A stretch of 14,773 bases of DNA from Hyphomicrobiales bacterium (GTDB lineage: Bacteria; Pseudomonadota; Alphaproteobacteria; Rhizobiales; Xanthobacteraceae), in contig JAPLPC010000255.1 of the NCBI GenBank assembly GCA_026400425.1, forward strand, positions 1 through 14,773, given 5' to 3'. This document shows, one piece after another, positions 7,369 through 14,766 of the stretch; the stretch's first letter is position 1; the number at the start of each line of letters is the position of its first letter. The notes under the pieces are model-generated. The model did no database searches. It was not told where the DNA came from and saw nothing but the letters and a program-made list of their open reading frames with translations. A program made the translations under genes and the position numbers.

Positions 7369-7471
7369 CGAAAATCGACGGCGTTGAGCCGACGATAACG
7401 GCAAGGATAGCGCAACGGTTCCCTGATGGCGACTGGCCGTCGCGTGGCAGGAGGTCGCGCGGTGCTCGTTA

Positions 7472-7636
7472 CCTCGCCCTGCTTGCGGGGAGAGGTCGCC
7501 TATCACATGCGAAGCTGGTGACAGGCGGGTGAAGGGGACCCTCACAGCACTGCGCAGCAGGTGGAGAGTCCCCCTCATCCGTCCCGGCGCCGCTGCGCTA
7601 TGCCGGGCCACCTTCTCCCCGCAAGCGAGGAGAAGG
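7472..7636. repeat. Dispersed nested palindromic repeat between the flavoprotein gene and the fad operon
   Basis: The outer arms are GCTTGCGGGGAGAGGT (7481-7496) and ACCTTCTCCCCGCAAGC (7610-7626), complementary except for one extra base. An inner pair, GGGTGAAGGGGACCCTC and GAGAGTCCCCCTCATCC, is also near complementary. The element begins 6 bases after the stop of the flavin-reductase-like gene and could terminate or cap its message. The rest of the gap from 7254 to 7642 holds the fad leader and operator candidate (7344-7368); 7370-7471 shows no gene or clear signal. Confidence 0.7.
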
Positions 7637-7642
7637 CAGAAA

Positions 7643-8266
7643 TCAATCCGGGCGGATCATCTCGAACATGTCTTCGTGCTTGACGGTGAAGTAGTCACCC
7701 CTGCGCCCGGCGCGGACGATCGGGCTGGCCAGCGCGGTGCGATAAACGCCGTCCACGATCAGGCTCTTGTCGATATGCACGGCCACCACTTCGCCCATGG
7801 TGAGGAAGGCGTTGGCGGATTGGCCATCGGCGCGCTTCAGCTCGATGATCTCGGTGACCTTGCATTCGAAGGCGACGCGGGCTTCGCCGACGCGGGGGAC
7901 GCTGACCAGCGTGCTCGGCACAGCGGTCAGGCCGGCAACGTCGAACTCGTTCACATCCGCATCGACATGGGCGGCGGTGGCATTCATCTGTTTGGCCAGA
8001 TCGATGGTGGCCAGATTCCAGACGAACTCGCCGGTCTCCTGCGCATTGCGGGTGGAATGCTTGATGCCCATGCTGGAGAAACCGATCAACGGCGGCGTGT
8101 AATTGAAGCCATTGAAGAAGCTGTAGGGCGCGAGGTTGACGCGGCCATCGCTACCCCGGGTTGAGACCCAGCCGATCGGGCGCGGCGCGATGATGGCGTT
8201 GAAGGGATCGTGCTTCAGGCCGTGGCCATTGCGGGGCTCATAGCTGTGCAGTTCGATAGCGCTCAC
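7643..8266 (-). CDS. FMN-binding flavin reductase-like domain protein (split-barrel fold)
   Basis: A 207-residue protein of the flavin-reductase-like / flavoredoxin group, with the split beta-barrel FMN-binding motifs HDPFNAIIAPRPIGWVST near residues 19-36, NLAPYSFFNGFNYTPPLIGF and RNAQETGEFVWNLAT. These proteins bind FMN and typically reduce flavin with NAD(P)H for a partner oxygenase, or act as electron carriers. No partner oxygenase is visible here, so the substrate is unknown. I chose GTG at 8266, preceded by AGAGGAC with a 9-base spacer. An open frame reaches 8545, but it runs through the hairpin repeat at 8282-8405 and into the TetR gene, so I reject that start. The gene is flanked on both sides by palindromic repeats and is probably a single transcription unit. 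Cytoplasmic; no signal peptide. Confidence 0.88.
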   Translation of the reverse strand: MSAIELHSYEPRNGHGLKHDPFNAIIAPRPIGWVSTRGSDGRVNLAPYSFFNGFNYTPPLIGFSSMGIKHSTRNAQETGEFVWNLATIDLAKQMNATAAHVDADVNEFDVAGLTAVPSTLVSVPRVGEARVAFECKVTEIIELKRADGQSANAFLTMGEVVAVHIDKSLIVDGVYRTALASPIVRAGRRGDYFTVKHEDMFEMIRPD

Positions 8267-8281
8267 GAGATGACGTCCTCT

Positions 8282-8405
8282 TGTCCCGGACGCCATGCGG
8301 CGCCCTTTGCGCTGCTTTGCAGAGCCAGGACCGTCGCAAGCGCCGTCGTCTGGAATGGTCCCGGCTCCGCGAAGCGGCACTTCGCGCCGCATGGCGTCCG
8401 GGACA
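8282..8405. repeat. Dispersed palindromic repeat, copy B, with perfect 22-base terminal inverted arms
   Basis: The ends 8282-8303 and 8384-8405 are exact reverse complements over 22 bases; the left arm begins TGTCCCGGACGCCATGC. A second, imperfect stem lies inside (GCAGAGCCAGGACC against GGTCCCGGCTCCGC). A 16-base block at 8319-8334 is identical to 626-641 in copy A. The element fills the 152-base gap between the TetR stop and the flavoprotein start and is therefore a good candidate for ending the efflux-operon transcript. No ORF of its own. Confidence 0.85.
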
Positions 8406-8418
8406 CGGCATGGAATCT

Positions 8419-9030
8419 CTAGCGGCGCGGCGCCAGCCCGGCAAGCACGAAGTCGACCATCTGATCCAGCGTCGGCCCCGGTTTCCCTACGCATTGTGCG
8501 ATCATCTGCGGATGGAAATAACGCATCATCGCGGTGGACGCGCACATGGCGGCCAGTTGCAGATCGGGGGCATGAAACTCGCCCTTGGCGGCACCGTCGG
8601 CGACCACCTGCCCGATTGCCTCGGTGATGAACTCCATATGCGCCATGCAGACGTCCCAGCTTTCCTCCATCGCGATCGACACCATCTCATGCAATTTGGC
8701 GTCGCCGACATAACGCTCGGAATTCATCTGGTGAATGGTGACCAGCAATTCCCGCAACCGCTGCGGCGCCGGCAACGGCTGCGCCACGATCGCCCGGGAG
8801 GCGACCTCGACCTCGCCCATCAATCGCTTCGCCACCGCCGAGATGATCGACTTCTTGGAATCGAAGAAGCGATAGACATTGGCTGGCGACATCCGCAGCA
8901 GTTTTGCAATGTCGGCGACGGTGGTCTTCTGATAGCCCAACTCGCGAAACAGCTTTTCTGCCGTCACCACGATACGGGTGCGCATGTCGTCGGATTCGAC
9001 GTGATCGGAAATCAGAGTCATCGTGACCAA
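8419..9030 (-). CDS. TetR-family transcriptional regulator, likely repressor of the adjacent RND efflux operon
   Basis: A 203-residue TetR-type repressor. The N-terminal DNA-binding domain spans about residues 16-62, with RTRIVVTAEKLFRELGYQKT, then TTVADIAKLLRMSPANVYRF, which is the helix-turn-helix, followed by FDSKKSIISAVA. The C-terminal ligand domain is variable and gives no ligand clue; it contains HEMVSIAMEESWDVCMAHME. The start is probably TTG at 9030: AGGA within the pump's stop-codon region lies 7 bases before it. An in-frame ATG at 9021-9019 would give 200 residues but is 16 bases from that site. It lies 9 bases after the RND gene on the same strand, so it is probably the last gene of the efflux operon and forms negative feedback. 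A natural target is the palindrome at 13359-13394. That link is inference. Confidence 0.92.
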   Translation of the reverse strand: MVTMTLISDHVESDDMRTRIVVTAEKLFRELGYQKTTVADIAKLLRMSPANVYRFFDSKKSIISAVAKRLMGEVEVASRAIVAQPLPAPQRLRELLVTIHQMNSERYVGDAKLHEMVSIAMEESWDVCMAHMEFITEAIGQVVADGAAKGEFHAPDLQLAAMCASTAMMRYFHPQMIAQCVGKPGPTLDQMVDFVLAGLAPRR

Positions 9031-9039
9031 GCTATGTTC

Positions 9040-12000
9040 CTATTCGGCAGCGGCGGCAAGCGAAACGGCGTGCTGCTTGTCATGATGTTGCGGCGCATGA
9101 TGCTCGGTATCTTCCCCGGGGCCGCGCTCATCCAGGCTCTTCCTGAACCACAGCGCATACAGGCCCGGCAAATATAGCAGCGTCAGGAAGGTCGCGACGA
9201 ACAGGCCCCCCATGATGGTCACCGCCATCGGGCCCCAGAACGCCGAGCGCGAGAGCGGGATCATGGCGAGGATGGCGGCGAGCGCCGTCAGCACCACCGG
9301 TCGGGCACGCCGCACGGTGGCTTCGACGATTGCCTCCGCGCGCGTGAGGCCATGCGCCACGTCGGTCTCGATCTGATCGACCAGGATCACCGCGTTGCGC
9401 ATGATCATGCCGGCCAGCGCGATCAGACCCAGCAGAGCGACGAAGCCGAATGGCTTGCCGGCGACGTTCAGCGCCAGTGACGCGCCGATGATGCCGAGCG
9501 GTGCCGTGAGAAATACCAGGATGAGTCGCGAGAAGCTCTGCAGCTGGATCATCAGCAGTGTCAGCATCACGATCATCATCAGCGGAAAGAGCAGCGCGAT
9601 CGAGGCATTGCCCTTGTTGCTCTCCTCCACCGCACCGCCGATCTCGATCCGATAGGCCGGCTCCAGACTGTCGCGGATCTGCTGCAGTTGCGGCCAGATC
9701 TGGTTGGTCACGTCCGGCGGCTGCACGCCGTCAACCACGTCGCTGCGGACGGTGATCGCCATGTCGCGATTGCGGCGCCACAGGATCGGCTCCTCATGCG
9801 AATATTCGATGTTCGCGACCTGGCTCAGCGGCACCGCAACGCCATTGCGCGTGATGATGGTGAGGTCGCCGACCTTCCCGAGATCGAGGCGCTCGGACGG
9901 CACCGCGCGCGCGACGACCGCAACCTTCTCGATGCCGTCGCGGATCGTCGTCACCGTGGTGCCGGAGATCAGCAGTGCCAGCGATTGCGAGACGTCCTGC
10001 GGCGTCAAACCTAGCGCGCGGGCGCGATCCTGATCGACCACGAGCTTGAGGAAGGGCGACTGTTCGTTCCAGTCGAGCTGCGCCTCCGTGACGTTCGGAT
10101 TGGCGCGCATGACGTCGCGCACCTTGTAGGCGATGTCGCGCACCTTCGCCGTATCGGGGCCGATGACGCGGAATTGAACGGGGAAGCCGACCGGCGGGCC
10201 GAAATTGAAGCGATCGACGCGGACGCGAGCTTCGCTGAGCTGGCCGTTGGCCACCGCCTTCTCGATCTTGGTCTTGATGCGCTCGCGCGCCTCGACATTC
10301 TTCGAGACGATCACGATCTCGGCGAACGCCTCATTGGGCAATTGCGGATTGAGGCCGAGCCAGAAGCGCGGCGAGCCGCGGCCGACATAGGACGTATAGG
10401 TCGCGATGTCCTTGTCGTCCTTAAGCAGCGTCTCTGCCTTCTCGACCGACTTCTTGGTGACTTCGAACGCCGTGCCTTCCGGCAAGCGCAGCTGGAAGAA
10501 CAATTCAGGTCGCTCCGACAGCGGGAAGAACTGCTGCTGGATACGGCCGAAACCGACCACCGAGGCGAAGAAGATCGCAACGGTCGCAATCACCACCTTG
10601 ATGCGGTGATTGACGCACCACCGCACCACGCTGCGCAGGCCGCGATACATGCGCGTCTCGTAGATCGCATGCGGATCATGGTGCTCGGCGCCATGGGCTA
10701 CCATGTTCGGCAACAGCTTGACGCCGATATAGGGCGTGAAGATCACCGCCACGAACCACGACGCCACCAGCGCGATGGCCACGACCCAGAAGATGCTGCC
10801 GGCATACTCACCGACCGCCGAATTGGCGAATCCGATGGGCAGAAACCCCGCGGCCGTCACCAGCGTGCCGGTCAGCATCGGGAACGCCGTGGACTCCCAG
10901 GCGAAGGATGCCGCGCGGACGCGGTCCCAGCCCTGCTCCATTTTCACCACCATCATTTCGACGGCAATGATGGCGTCATCGACGAGCAGGCCGAGCGAGA
11001 TGATCAGCGCGCCCAGCGAAATGCGGTGCAGATCGAGCGAGATCGCATTCATCACCATGAAGACGATGCCGAGCACCAGCGGCACCGACAGCGCCACGAC
11101 GATGCCGGTGCGCCAGCCCAATGCGAGGAAACTTACGAACAGCACGATGGCGAGTGCCTCGACGAAGGAGCGCGTGAATTCGCCGACAGCTTCCTCGACC
11201 ACATGCGGCTGGTCCGCGATCTGCTCGATCTCGATGCCCTGCGGCACCGCTGCCATGAAGCCATCGGCGGCCTTCTTCACGCTCTCGCCGAGTTCGAGGA
11301 TATTGGCGCCCTTGGCGGTCACCACGCCGATGCCGAGCGCCGGCTTGCCCTTCTGCTGGATCTTGAAATCAGGCGGATCGACGAAGCCGTGGGTGACATC
11401 GGCGATGTCGCCGAGGCGGAAGGTACGCCCGTTGCTTTCCACCGGCGTAGACGCCACCGCCTTCACGCCGTCGAGCGCACCGGTGACGCGCAGCGGCACC
11501 CGCTGCGAACTGGTTTCGACGGTGCCTGCGGGCGTGATGGCATTCTGCTTGGCGAGGGAGTCGAACAGCGCCTGCGGCGTGATGCCGAGCGTCGCCAGTT
11601 TGGCGTGGGAGAACTCCACGAAGATGCGCTCGTCCTGGGTGCCGTAAAGATTGACCTTGGTGACACCATCGACCTTGAGCAGGCGCTGGCGCAGGCCCTC
11701 GGCGACCTTCTTCATCTGCGCATAATCGGCGCCGTCGCCGGTCATCATGTAGAGAATGGAATCGACGTCGCTGAATTCGTCATTGACGGTCGGACCGATC
11801 AGGCCCGATGGCAGGCTGCCCTGCACGTCGGCCAGCTTCTTGCGCAGCAGATAAAAGAGATACGGCACATCCTTCGGCGGCGCGTTGTCCTTGAACGTGA
11901 CCTGCAACGCGGTGAAGGACGGCTTCGAATAGGTCTGCACCTTGTCGAAGTATGGCAGCTCCTGCATCTTCTTCTCGATGGGATCTGCGACCTGCTCCTG

Positions 12001-12186
12001 CATCTCCTTGGCTGTCGCGCCTGGCCAGATGGCGGTGACGTTCACCACTTTCACGGTGAAGAACGGATCTTCGGCGCGGCCGAGGCGCTCGTAAGAGAAG
12101 AAACCGGCAACGCCCAGCGCGATGATCATGAACAGGATCAGCGTGGGATGTGCGACGGCCCAGGCCGAGAGGTTGAAGCGGTGCAT
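9040..12186 (-). CDS. RND-family efflux pump, inner-membrane permease
   Basis: A 1048-residue proton-driven pump of the AcrB/MexK-like (HAE1-like) superfamily. The first membrane helix is at about residues 13-31 (HPTLILFMIIALGVAGFFSY). Periplasmic porter segments follow at about 35-340, a group of helices at about 342-495, a second periplasmic half and a second helix group from about 870. The proton-relay aspartates D403-D404 are in GLLVDDAIIAVE. In the second half, the place of AcrB K940 is R930 in GMIMRNAVILVDQI, and T967 in PVVLTAL matches AcrB T978. Histidine clusters are present in the cytoplasmic loop (HGAEHHDPH, 498-506) and the tail (HHAPQHHDKQH, 1029-1039). AAAAGGA precedes the ATG at 12186. 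It lies 23 bases after the adaptor gene. No outer-membrane channel gene is nearby, so it may use a TolC-like protein encoded elsewhere. The drug or metabolite exported cannot be told from sequence. Confidence 0.95.
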   Translation of the reverse strand: MHRFNLSAWAVAHPTLILFMIIALGVAGFFSYERLGRAEDPFFTVKVVNVTAIWPGATAKEMQEQVADPIEKKMQELPYFDKVQTYSKPSFTALQVTFKDNAPPKDVPYLFYLLRKKLADVQGSLPSGLIGPTVNDEFSDVDSILYMMTGDGADYAQMKKVAEGLRQRLLKVDGVTKVNLYGTQDERIFVEFSHAKLATLGITPQALFDSLAKQNAITPAGTVETSSQRVPLRVTGALDGVKAVASTPVESNGRTFRLGDIADVTHGFVDPPDFKIQQKGKPALGIGVVTAKGANILELGESVKKAADGFMAAVPQGIEIEQIADQPHVVEEAVGEFTRSFVEALAIVLFVSFLALGWRTGIVVALSVPLVLGIVFMVMNAISLDLHRISLGALIISLGLLVDDAIIAVEMMVVKMEQGWDRVRAASFAWESTAFPMLTGTLVTAAGFLPIGFANSAVGEYAGSIFWVVAIALVASWFVAVIFTPYIGVKLLPNMVAHGAEHHDPHAIYETRMYRGLRSVVRWCVNHRIKVVIATVAIFFASVVGFGRIQQQFFPLSERPELFFQLRLPEGTAFEVTKKSVEKAETLLKDDKDIATYTSYVGRGSPRFWLGLNPQLPNEAFAEIVIVSKNVEARERIKTKIEKAVANGQLSEARVRVDRFNFGPPVGFPVQFRVIGPDTAKVRDIAYKVRDVMRANPNVTEAQLDWNEQSPFLKLVVDQDRARALGLTPQDVSQSLALLISGTTVTTIRDGIEKVAVVARAVPSERLDLGKVGDLTIITRNGVAVPLSQVANIEYSHEEPILWRRNRDMAITVRSDVVDGVQPPDVTNQIWPQLQQIRDSLEPAYRIEIGGAVEESNKGNASIALLFPLMMIVMLTLLMIQLQSFSRLILVFLTAPLGIIGASLALNVAGKPFGFVALLGLIALAGMIMRNAVILVDQIETDVAHGLTRAEAIVEATVRRARPVVLTALAAILAMIPLSRSAFWGPMAVTIMGGLFVATFLTLLYLPGLYALWFRKSLDERGPGEDTEHHAPQHHDKQHAVSLAAAAE

Positions 12187-12209
12187 CGGCTCCGTCCTTT
12201 TAATCGAGC

Positions 12210-13319
12210 TCAGAACGACAGCGCGGAAACGACGCGCACTTTTTGCGCGGGGTCGAGCTTCTGCACGCCGAGCGTGACCACCTTGGCGCCGTCATCGACG
12301 CCGCCGGTGATGATGACGTCGGTGCTCTCATAGGTCTTCACCTTGACCGGCCGCAGCGTGACGTCGCCGCCATCGTTCACGGTGTAGAGCGAGGACTGGT
12401 TGCCCTGGCTGAACAGCGCGGACAGCGGAATACGGGCGACGCGCTCGGTGTTCGGGTCGGACAGCGTCAGTGTCGCGGTCATGCCGAGCGCCACTTTGTC
12501 GTCGGCGTTCGGCAGCGAGAACTTCGCCAGGTAGGTGCGTGTCGCCGGGTCGGCATTCGGCGCGATCTCGCGCAGCTTGGCCTGATAGGTCTTGCCGGGC
12601 TCCGACCACAGGCTGACGGTGGCGGTGCCGTCCTTGGCGCGGCCGATCAGGGTTTCCGGGATTGCGACCACCGCTTCCTTTTCGGCAAAGCGCGCGACGC
12701 GGACCGCGGCCTGGCCGGCCGACACCACCTGGCCGGGATCGATCAGCGTGGCCGTGACGACACCGGCGGTATCGGCGACGAGGGTCGCGTAAGACAGGCT
12801 GTTCTTGGTCAGTTCGACCTGGCGCTCGGCGCGATTGAGGCGGGCGCGGGCTTCGTCGCCGGTCGCCTTGGCCTGATCGAGTTGCGCCTGGGTGGACCAG
12901 CCCTTGCTGCGCAGTTCGGTGGCCCGTCCCTCCGCCGCGCTGGCATTGGCGAGCACGCCGGTGGCGGCATTGAGCTCGGCCACGGCCTGCTCGGCCTGCA
13001 GTTTCAGATCGACTTCGTCCAGGCTGCCGAGCGGCTGGCCGACCTGCACGCTCTGCCCGACCTCGACGAAGCGCTGGGCGACCTTTCCGGTGACGCGGAA
13101 GCCGATATCGGTTTCGATCCGCGGCCGAATGGTGCCGACGAAGCTGCGCGCCGGCGCTTCCGGCAGGTACTGCACGGTCGCGACCAGAACCGGCCGCGCC
13201 GGTTTGGCCTCGGCCTCCGGCTTCTTCCCGCAACCGGCGAGGCCGATGGCAGACACCAGCAACACGACGGCGATGGTGGCAGGGTGGCGAACACTGGCGA
13301 ATAACGGACCGCGGGACAT
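12210..13319 (-). CDS. RND efflux periplasmic adaptor subunit (membrane fusion lipoprotein)
   Basis: A 369-residue HlyD/AcrA-type adaptor that links the inner-membrane pump to an outer-membrane channel. The N-terminus is a lipoprotein signal: basic start, hydrophobic ATIAVVLLVSAIG, lipobox LAGC with the lipidated cysteine at residue 30. The lipoyl-like half-motifs are GFRVTGKVAQRFVEVGQSVQVGQP (about 72-95, first part) and TLVADTAGVVTATLIDPGQVV (about 177-197). The coiled-coil hairpin between them (about 100-170) is short, with LQAEQAVAELNAATGVLANA and AEGRATELRS. The beta-barrel and membrane-proximal domains follow, with ALGMTATLTL and RIPLSALFSQGNQSSLYTV. The ATG at 13319 has GAAGGA before it, with 9 bases between. 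It is the first gene of the efflux unit, directly upstream of the pump. Confidence 0.94.
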   Translation of the reverse strand: MSRGPLFASVRHPATIAVVLLVSAIGLAGCGKKPEAEAKPARPVLVATVQYLPEAPARSFVGTIRPRIETDIGFRVTGKVAQRFVEVGQSVQVGQPLGSLDEVDLKLQAEQAVAELNAATGVLANASAAEGRATELRSKGWSTQAQLDQAKATGDEARARLNRAERQVELTKNSLSYATLVADTAGVVTATLIDPGQVVSAGQAAVRVARFAEKEAVVAIPETLIGRAKDGTATVSLWSEPGKTYQAKLREIAPNADPATRTYLAKFSLPNADDKVALGMTATLTLSDPNTERVARIPLSALFSQGNQSSLYTVNDGGDVTLRPVKVKTYESTDVIITGGVDDGAKVVTLGVQKLDPAQKVRVVSALSF

Positions 13320-13327
13320 GATCGGGT

Positions 13328-13350
13328 TTCCTTCAGGGAACTGAAGGGAA
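13328..13350 (-). promoter_or_regulatory. Inverted repeat overlapping the adaptor gene's ribosome-binding site
   Basis: TTCCTTCAG (13328-13336) and CTGAAGGGAA (13341-13350) are complementary apart from one extra G, with a 4-base loop GGAA. On the minus strand the 3' arm contains the GAAGGA ribosome site of the adaptor gene. If the transcript starts upstream of this arm, the hairpin would hide the ribosome site. The promoter proposed at 13350-13378 would start transcription within it, so it could instead be a second operator. Confidence 0.3.
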
Positions 13351-13378
13351 CTTAAAACTGACCACTGACGATTGTCAA
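13350..13378 (-). promoter_or_regulatory. Sigma-70-type promoter candidate for the efflux operon
   Basis: On the minus strand a perfect TTGACA (13378-13373) is followed after 17 bases by TTAAGT (13355-13350), a weak -10. The -10 lies 30 bases before the adaptor ATG at 13319. The -35 box is inside the palindrome at 13359-13394, so a repressor bound there would block polymerase. The -35 and spacing are seen directly; promoter activity is inferred. Confidence 0.5.
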
Positions 13379-13394
13379 TAATCGTCAGTGGTCA
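13359..13394. promoter_or_regulatory. 36-base perfect palindrome with 15-base arms, candidate operator of the efflux operon
   Basis: The left arm TGACCACTGACGATT (13359-13373) and right arm AATCGTCAGTGGTCA (13380-13394) are exact reverse complements separated by GTCAAT. The first arm and loop also contain the smaller inverted repeat TGAC-GATT-GTCA. It sits 40 bases upstream of the adaptor start and covers the -35 box of the proposed promoter. The obvious candidate ligand is the TetR protein encoded at the end of the same operon. On the minus strand the right stem is followed by GTTTTAAG, so a role as a second terminator for the MFS gene is also possible. Confidence 0.6.
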
Positions 13395-13423
13395 CATCCT
13401 CGGCATTTCCAGGCGAAGAAATG

Positions 13424-13447
13424 GGCGCCGGAGCAGGCTCCGGCGCC
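13424..13447 (-). terminator. Terminator-like hairpin after the MFS gene
   Basis: A perfect 11-base stem, GGCGCCGGAGC (13424-13434) with GCTCCGGCGCC (13437-13447), and a 2-base spacing lie 26 bases past the MFS stop codon. On the minus strand it is followed by CATTTCTTC, a weak T-rich tract. It probably ends the MFS transcript before the efflux promoter. Confidence 0.6.
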
Positions 13448-13473
13448 AACCTCAATCCCCTGAGAGCCAGAGG

Positions 13474-14766
13474 CTACCGCCCCTGCCGCGCTGCCTTGTC
13501 GGCGGACGCGAATTCCGTAGCCGTGCCGTGATTGCCGGCCAGGACCAGAATGCCGGCGATCAGCGGCATCGCCGCCAGCACCAACAGGCCCATCGACGTG
13601 CTGCCGGTCGCTTCCTTGACGAAGCCGATCAGATACGGCCCGCCAAAACCGGCGAGGTTGCCGATCGAATTGATCATGGCGATGGCGCCGGCCGCCGCCG
13701 TGCCGCTCAGCCAGGCCGTCGGCAGCGTCCAGAACAAAGCGAAGGTGCAGAACACGCCGATGGCAGCCACGGTCAGCGCCACCATGGTCACGGTTGGATT
13801 GCTGACGACGCCCGAGACCGCCAGCGCGGCGGCGATCAGGAGCAGCGGCAAGCCGACATGCCAGACGCGCTCGCGGGTCTGGTCGGAATGACGCGCCCAC
13901 AGGATCATGGCGATGGAGCCGAACAGATACGGGATCGCGGTGACGAAACCGGTCTGCGCATTGGTGAAGCCGAACGCCTTGACGATCTGCGGCAGCCAGA
14001 ACTGCATGCCATAGAGCGCGGCAACGAAGCCGAAATAGATCAGGCTGAGCATCAGCACCTTCGGCGAGGTCAGCGCTTGCCCCAGCGACATGCCATGCGC
14101 GCCTTCCTTGACGACGCGCTCGCTTTCGAGCTTGTCGGCCAGCCACATCTTCTGGTCCGGCGTCAGCCAATCCGCCTTGGACGGCTTATCCGTGAGATAG
14201 AACCAGGTGACGATGCCGAGCACGACCGAGGGAATGCCCTCGATGATGAACAGCCACTGCCAACCTTTGAGGCCCATCATGCCGTCGAGGCCCAGCAGCA
14301 TGCCGGAGATCGGCGCGCCGATCACCGTAGACACCGGCACGGCAATCGCGAAGGCCGCAAGAAAGCGCGCGCGATACTCGGCTGGATACCAGTAGGTCAG
14401 GTACAGAATGATGCCGGGAAAGAAGCCGGCTTCAGCCACGCCGAGCATGAACCGCAGCACGTAGAAACTGGTGGGGCCGCTGACGATCGCCATCAAGGCC
14501 GAGATGATGCCCCAACTCACCATGATGCGGGCGATCCAGCGGCTGGCGCCGAACTTCTCCAGGGCGATGTTGCTCGGAACCTCGAAAATGAAATAGCCGA
14601 TGAAGAAGATACCGGCGCCCCAGGCGAACACGGTGGGCGAAAAGTTCAGATCGGCATTCATGGTCAGCGCGGCGAAGCCGAGGTTGACGCGGTCGAGATA
14701 GGCCAAGAAGTAAGCCAGGATCAGAAACGGGATCAGCCGCCACGAGATGGCACGGATGGTCGACAT
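13474..14766 (-). CDS. MFS transporter, anion:cation symporter (ACS) family
   Basis: A 430-residue inner-membrane transporter with about twelve hydrophobic segments, the first starting at RLIPFLILAYFLAYLDRVNL (residues 10-29). LAYLDRVNLGFAAL, FEVPSNIALEKFGASRWIAR and LRFMLGVAEAGFFPG are typical of the ACS branch (phthalate, tartrate, 4-hydroxyphenylacetate and hexuronate permeases), where an organic anion is imported with H+ or Na+. A cytoplasmic loop at about 205-240 (LTPDQKMWLADKLESERVV) separates the two six-helix halves. The substrate cannot be assigned. The ATG at 14766 aligns with the usual family start, but only seven bases remain upstream, so the ribosome site and promoter are not visible and a longer N-terminus is possible. 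A hairpin follows the stop, so it is probably not co-transcribed with the efflux genes. Confidence 0.9.
   Translation of the reverse strand: MSTIRAISWRLIPFLILAYFLAYLDRVNLGFAALTMNADLNFSPTVFAWGAGIFFIGYFIFEVPSNIALEKFGASRWIARIMVSWGIISALMAIVSGPTSFYVLRFMLGVAEAGFFPGIILYLTYWYPAEYRARFLAAFAIAVPVSTVIGAPISGMLLGLDGMMGLKGWQWLFIIEGIPSVVLGIVTWFYLTDKPSKADWLTPDQKMWLADKLESERVVKEGAHGMSLGQALTSPKVLMLSLIYFGFVAALYGMQFWLPQIVKAFGFTNAQTGFVTAIPYLFGSIAMILWARHSDQTRERVWHVGLPLLLIAAALAVSGVVSNPTVTMVALTVAAIGVFCTFALFWTLPTAWLSGTAAAGAIAMINSIGNLAGFGGPYLIGFVKEATGSTSMGLLVLAAMPLIAGILVLAGNHGTATEFASADKAARQGR

Noticed and set aside
8267..8545. Extension of the flavin-reductase-like protein to 300 residues
   Set aside because: It would cross the hairpin repeat and the TetR gene; the GTG at 8266 has AGAGGAC upstream and gives a normal family length.
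10174..12333. 719-codon open frame on the plus strand opposite the RND pump
   Set aside because: Same antisense artefact: His/Arg/Asp-rich, no domain, and lying wholly opposite a well-supported pump gene.
12243..13304. 353-codon plus-strand frame opposite the adaptor gene
   Set aside because: It is an antisense shadow of a lipoprotein adaptor with clear lipobox and family motifs.
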